NCBI RefSeq assembly: GCF_017168235.1
Contig: NZ_JABFAO010000072.1
Location: 1 to 64,000 of the forward strand
Direction: 5' to 3'
DNA length: 64,000 nucleotides
Origin: Rhodococcus sp. KRD197
GTDB lineage: Bacteria; Actinomycetota; Actinomycetes; Mycobacteriales; Mycobacteriaceae
The position numbers and the translations under genes are program-made. This document shows, in pieces, positions 60,686 through 64,000 of this stretch (positions are counted from its first letter, which is position 1; the number at the start of each line of letters is the position of its first letter). The notes beneath the pieces are model-generated. The model ran no database searches. It saw only the letters and a list, made by a program, of their open reading frames with translations, and was not told the origin of the DNA.

Positions 60686-62713
60686 GTGAGCAGACTGCTG
60701 GAAAGCTACGCACAAGGACGATGGTTCACTGCGAGCGACGAGGGAACCCCGTTGCTCAGTGCGCTCGACGGCACGGAGGTCGCCCGAATCTCCTCCACCG
60801 GGCTCGATGTCGCCGGCATGATCGAGTACGCCCGCAGTGTCGGCGGCCCAGCCCTCGCTGCACTGACCTTCCATGAACGCGCGGCCCTGCTGAAGCAGCT
60901 TGGTCTGACGCTGATGGCGGGCAAGGACGAGTTCTACGAGGTCTCCACGCTGACCGGCGCGACGACGCGCGACTCGGGCGTCGACATCGACGGAGGGTTC
61001 GGCACCGTGCTGAGCTACGCCAGCAAAGCGCGTCGGGAACTGCCGAACGACACCGTGTACCTCGACGGCGACATCGAGCAGCTCGGAAAGAAGGGAACGT
61101 TCCTCGGCCAGCACATCTACACCTCACGGCAAGGTGTTGCGGTACAGATCAACGCATTCAACTTCCCAGTGTGGGGATTTCTGGAGAAGCTGGCGCCCGC
61201 GTTCATCGCCGGTGTGCCGTCCATCGTGAAGCCGGCGAGCCAGAGCGCCTACCTCACCGAGCTGGTGTTCCGACGCATCATCGAGAGTGGAATCCTGCCC
61301 GAAGGATCCGTCCAGCTGCTGTGCGGAAGTGCGAGGGGCATCATCGATCACCTCGGTGGCCAGGATTCCGTCGCGTTCACCGGATCCGCCGACACCGCAG
61401 CGGTTCTCCGTGCTCACCCGAACGTCGTCGGTGAGGGCGTCCACTTCACCGCCGAAGCGGACTCGCTCAATGCGTCGATCCTCGGTTCCGATGTTGCACG
61501 AAGTGATCCGGAATTCGACCTGTTCGTCAAGGGCGTGTTCACCGAGATGACCGTCAAGGCGGGCCAGAAGTGCACGGCGATCCGCCGCGTCCTGGTCCCG
61601 CACTCGATGGTCGACCCGGTTGTCGAGGCATTGTCGGCTCGTCTCGAGAAGGTTGTCGTCGGTGATCCCCGCACCGAGGGCGTAACGATGGGAGCGCTCG
61701 CCAGCATCGATCAGCGCGACGAGGTCCTGAAGTCCGTTCGCGGACTGACCAAGTCCGCCTCGGTGGTCTTCGGCGATCCGGAGACGGTCGACCCGCGCCC
61801 CGGTGCGTTCATGGCCCCTGTTCTGCTGAAAGCAGGAGACGCGTCGGCTCCCGAGCCGCACGAAATCGAAGCGTTCGGCCCGGTGTCGACGGTGATCGGC
61901 TACGAGAGCACGTCCGATCTGCTCGACCTCGTTGCGCGCGGCAAAGGTTCGCTCGTCGCGTCGCTGGTGACCAAGGATTCGGCGATCGCTCGCGAGGTGG
62001 TTCTGGGTTCGGCTCCCTACCATGGCCGAATTCTGGTGCTGAACAGCGAGGACGCGAAGGAATCGACCGGTCACGGGTCCCCGTTGCCGGTGCTCGTTCA
62101 CGGCGGACCCGGCCGTGCGGGTGGCGGTGAAGAGCTCGGCGGCATGCGCGGAGTGCTGCATCACATGCAGCGCACAGCAATTCAAGGCACGCCTGATGTG
62201 CTCACTGCAGTGGGCAACAAATGGGTATCCGGATCGGCACGCGTCACCGGCGACGTACATCCCTTCCGGAAGGACCTCGGCGAACTTGCGCTCGGGGACA
62301 CCATCGTCGGTGGACCCCGTCAGGTAACCCGTGCGGACATCGACCACTTCGCCGAGTTCACCGGTGACACGTTCTATGCACACACCGATCCCGAAGCGGC
62401 AGCGGCCAATCCGCTGTTCGGCGGCATCGTTGCTCACGGCTACCTCGTGGTGTCGCTTGCTGCCGGTCTGTTCGTCGATCCAGCGCCGGGCCCGGTTCTC
62501 GCGAACTTCGGCGTGGACAACCTGAGGTTCCTGACGCCGGTCAAAGCCGAGGATTCGCTCACGGTGACCTTGACGGCCAAGCTGATCACACCCCGTCAGA
62601 GCGCAGACTACGGCGAGGTGCGTTGGGACGCCGTGGTCGTCAACCAAGAGGGTGATCCGGTTGCCACGTACGACGTGCTGACCCTCGTCGCGAAGCCCGA
62701 GGCTGTGTCATGA
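60686..62713 (+). CDS. paaZ: Oxepin-CoA hydrolase / 3-oxo-5,6-dehydrosuberyl-CoA semialdehyde dehydrogenase
   Basis: Bifunctional ring-opening enzyme of 675 residues. The N-terminal aldehyde dehydrogenase (~1-510) has VQINAFNFPVWGFLEKLAPA, VAFTGSADTAAVL and the Cys nucleophile in VKAGQKCTAIRR. The C-terminal MaoC-type hydratase (~535-675) has FAEFTGDTFYAHTDPEAA with its Asp/His pair and GGIVAHGYLVVSLAAG. The GTG start at 60686 has GGAG upstream. It is the first gene of a coupled operon with an EthD-family gene and paaI. Confidence 0.95.
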   Translation: MSRLLESYAQGRWFTASDEGTPLLSALDGTEVARISSTGLDVAGMIEYARSVGGPALAALTFHERAALLKQLGLTLMAGKDEFYEVSTLTGATTRDSGVDIDGGFGTVLSYASKARRELPNDTVYLDGDIEQLGKKGTFLGQHIYTSRQGVAVQINAFNFPVWGFLEKLAPAFIAGVPSIVKPASQSAYLTELVFRRIIESGILPEGSVQLLCGSARGIIDHLGGQDSVAFTGSADTAAVLRAHPNVVGEGVHFTAEADSLNASILGSDVARSDPEFDLFVKGVFTEMTVKAGQKCTAIRRVLVPHSMVDPVVEALSARLEKVVVGDPRTEGVTMGALASIDQRDEVLKSVRGLTKSASVVFGDPETVDPRPGAFMAPVLLKAGDASAPEPHEIEAFGPVSTVIGYESTSDLLDLVARGKGSLVASLVTKDSAIAREVVLGSAPYHGRILVLNSEDAKESTGHGSPLPVLVHGGPGRAGGGEELGGMRGVLHHMQRTAIQGTPDVLTAVGNKWVSGSARVTGDVHPFRKDLGELALGDTIVGGPRQVTRADIDHFAEFTGDTFYAHTDPEAAAANPLFGGIVAHGYLVVSLAAGLFVDPAPGPVLANFGVDNLRFLTPVKAEDSLTVTLTAKLITPRQSADYGEVRWDAVVVNQEGDPVATYDVLTLVAKPEAVS

Positions 62714-63027
62714 GCATTCGAGTGGCCGTCTGTTACGGAGCGCCCGATGACCCGGTTGCATTCGATCGTCACTACGCCGATGTGCACGTGCCATTGGCTC
62801 GTGCAGTTCCCGGATTGATCGACTTCACCTGGGGCACGCTGGCCTCGCTCGACGATGCACCACCGCCGTACTACGCGATTGCCAGCCTGTTCTTCGCGGA
62901 CGAGGTATCGCTGAAGGCCGGATTGGCGTCGACTCAGATGAAGGCCGCAGGCAAAGACCTGCGTAACTTCGCGACCGGTGGCGCCGTCATGTTCACTCAG
63001 AACGAGCGATCGGTGTTGCAGCCATGA
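62710..63027 (+). CDS. EthD-family protein in the paaZ operon
   Basis: A 105-residue ferredoxin-like alpha/beta-barrel protein. The EthD pattern is visible as FDRHYADVHVPLARAVPG near residue 18 (His pair) and ending ATGGAVMFTQNERSVLQP. Its ATG overlaps the paaZ stop and its stop overlaps the paaI start, so it is made with them. EthD proteins are small dimers, some of them linked to degradation of ethers or to removal of reactive by-products; no paa role is established to my knowledge. It might deal with an intermediate released by PaaZ. Confidence 0.86.
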   Translation: MSIRVAVCYGAPDDPVAFDRHYADVHVPLARAVPGLIDFTWGTLASLDDAPPPYYAIASLFFADEVSLKAGLASTQMKAAGKDLRNFATGGAVMFTQNERSVLQP

Positions 63028-63419
63028 GCGATTCGACGATTGCCCGGGAGATGTTCGAGGTCGACGCCGCGTCACGCAAGCTCGGGATCGAATTGATCGA
63101 GCTGGCACCGGGTCACGCGAGAATGTCGATGGTCGTCACCGAGGACATGGTCAACGGCTATGCCATCACGCACGGCGGATATGTTTTCCTGTTGGCGGAC
63201 ACGACGTTCGCGATGGCGTGCAACTCTCACGACGACTCGGCCGTCGCGGCGCGGTGCGACATCCGCTATCTCCGTCCGACGAAGGCCGGTGACGTGCTGG
63301 TCGCCGACGCCGTCGAGCGTGCGAGGTTTGGCCGCAATGGCCTGTACGACGTGTCGGTGACATGCCGAGGCGAGCTGATCGCAGAATTTCGAGGCGACAG
63401 TCGCACCGTAGCCCGGTAG
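63024..63419 (+). CDS. paaI: Hydroxyphenylacetyl-CoA thioesterase
   Basis: Hotdog-fold thioesterase of 131 residues that hydrolyses ring-hydroxylated phenylacetyl-CoA and so rescues CoA from dead-end products. The family motif is DMVNGYAITHGGYVFLLADT (near residue 42) with the catalytic Gly/Asp; AARCDIRYLRPTKAGDVLVA follows. The ATG overlaps the preceding stop (ATGA), the third gene of the paaZ operon. Confidence 0.93.
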   Translation: MSDSTIAREMFEVDAASRKLGIELIELAPGHARMSMVVTEDMVNGYAITHGGYVFLLADTTFAMACNSHDDSAVAARCDIRYLRPTKAGDVLVADAVERARFGRNGLYDVSVTCRGELIAEFRGDSRTVAR

Positions 63420-63449
63420 CGACACCACGCGTGGAAGTACTGTGAATCG

Positions 63450-64000
63450 GTGAGCACTGCGGATCTCTCGGCGTTGGCGGACGCAACCGCCACCGCGGTG
63501 GGCGGTGCCGTGTCGGTGATGGATCCACAGGGCTTCGTCATCGCGTACTCGTCCGTTCCGGGCCAGCCGATCGACGACGTGCGCCGCGACGGGATTCTCG
63601 GCAAGCAGGTCCCGGCCGAGTACATGGTGCATCACCTCGACCCAGACTTTCGGCGTAGCTCGAAAGTGCACGTGGTCGACGTTCCCGGAGTGCTACCGCG
63701 ACTGGCGGTGGCCGTGTCGGCCGATACCGAGTATCTCGGATCCATTTGGAGTATCGCTACCGGTGTTTCCCTACGTCCACCTGATTCCGGCGCAGTGGCG
63801 GCAATGACCCGTGCCGCAGCCGCAGCGGTGCCGCTGCTGCTGGCCCGGCGTCATCCGGCCGGTGCCGACAATCAACGGGTGCGTGCGCTACTGACCGATC
63901 CCGATACCGTCACCCCGGCCGGCAGTCGTTATACCGTGCTGGCCGCGAGAATCGATTCTGTGCAACCGGAGGCCCTCCTGGTGCAGCTGGCCGATCTGTT
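63450..64000 (+). CDS. PucR/CdaR-type transcriptional regulator, N-terminal part
   Basis: Reading open from GTG 63450 to the right edge (183 codons visible). The sequence VGGAVSVMDPQGFVIAYSSV and PGQPIDDVRRDGILGKQVP is typical of the GAF-like N-terminus of actinobacterial PucR-family regulators, whose HTH lies at the C-terminus outside the window. It starts 30 bases after paaI on the same strand and may regulate an adjacent pathway. The family call rests on the N-terminus only. Confidence 0.65.
   Translation, partial: MSTADLSALADATATAVGGAVSVMDPQGFVIAYSSVPGQPIDDVRRDGILGKQVPAEYMVHHLDPDFRRSSKVHVVDVPGVLPRLAVAVSADTEYLGSIWSIATGVSLRPPDSGAVAAMTRAAAAAVPLLLARRHPAGADNQRVRALLTDPDTVTPAGSRYTVLAARIDSVQPEALLVQLADL

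Overview
The window reads as a chromosomal segment of a high-GC mycolic-acid actinobacterium, most likely Rhodococcus or a close relative. The grounds are the dense, GC-rich, ATGA/GTGA-coupled operons, the partial DUF222 (13E12-type) gene at the left edge, the branched-chain 2-oxoacid dehydrogenase operon and the complete paa cluster with TetR-type PaaR boxes. No rRNA, tRNA, CRISPR array, transposase or prophage was found. Nearly all of the window is coding, and no gap exceeds 300 bases.

Region 1 (0-15.9 kb) is aromatic catabolism by meta-cleavage. An IclR regulator faces a hydratase, acetaldehyde dehydrogenase and 4-hydroxy-2-oxovalerate aldolase operon, which turns 2-hydroxypentadienoates into pyruvate and an acyl-CoA. 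An MHS-type transporter and an AceE-like thiamine-diphosphate enzyme follow on the other strand. Next come an MFS permease, a TetR regulator with two palindromic operator candidates, and an extradiol dioxygenase / FAH-fold hydrolase / flavin hydroxylase / SDR operon.

Region 2 (15.9-29.4 kb) is mixed. It holds a Tat-exported amidohydrolase, a YCII + ECF42 sigma factor pair with a matching ECF42 promoter, a membrane EEP phosphatase/nuclease, a COG0523 metallochaperone behind a Zur-like box, an AI-2E permease, a Tat lipoprotein of the intradiol-dioxygenase fold, a LIP-family lipase, a DUF1275 protein and a NUDIX hydrolase. It also contains a coupled pair, an ATP-grasp ligase and an unrecognised protein with a papain-like Gln-Cys-His-Asn pattern, which is the most attractive candidate for an undescribed system.

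Region 3 (29.4-44.6 kb) starts with an acyl-CoA dehydrogenase / APH-like kinase / SDR operon. A lower-GC two-gene cassette (nitrilase-fold protein + coiled-coil winged-helix protein) follows, bordered by a 14-bp tandem repeat, and looks like a recent insertion. After it come a full BCKDH complex (E1a, E1b, E2, E3) and a GntR-controlled biuret/allophanate nitrogen-scavenging operon with an NCS2-type permease.

Region 4 (44.6-64 kb) is amine and phenylacetate catabolism. An NDMA-type alcohol dehydrogenase, an aldehyde dehydrogenase, an HDAC-like acetylpolyamine amidohydrolase, a TetR regulator and a copper amine oxidase are followed by an AraC regulator and the paa genes (paaK, paaABCDE, paaFGH, paaR, paaZ, an EthD-family gene, paaI). 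Two genes of the amine part share one operator motif, and three PaaR boxes sit at the three paa promoters. Arylethylamines would be oxidised to arylacetates and then degraded through phenylacetyl-CoA. The thiolase PaaJ is not in the window. A PucR-type regulator runs off the right edge.
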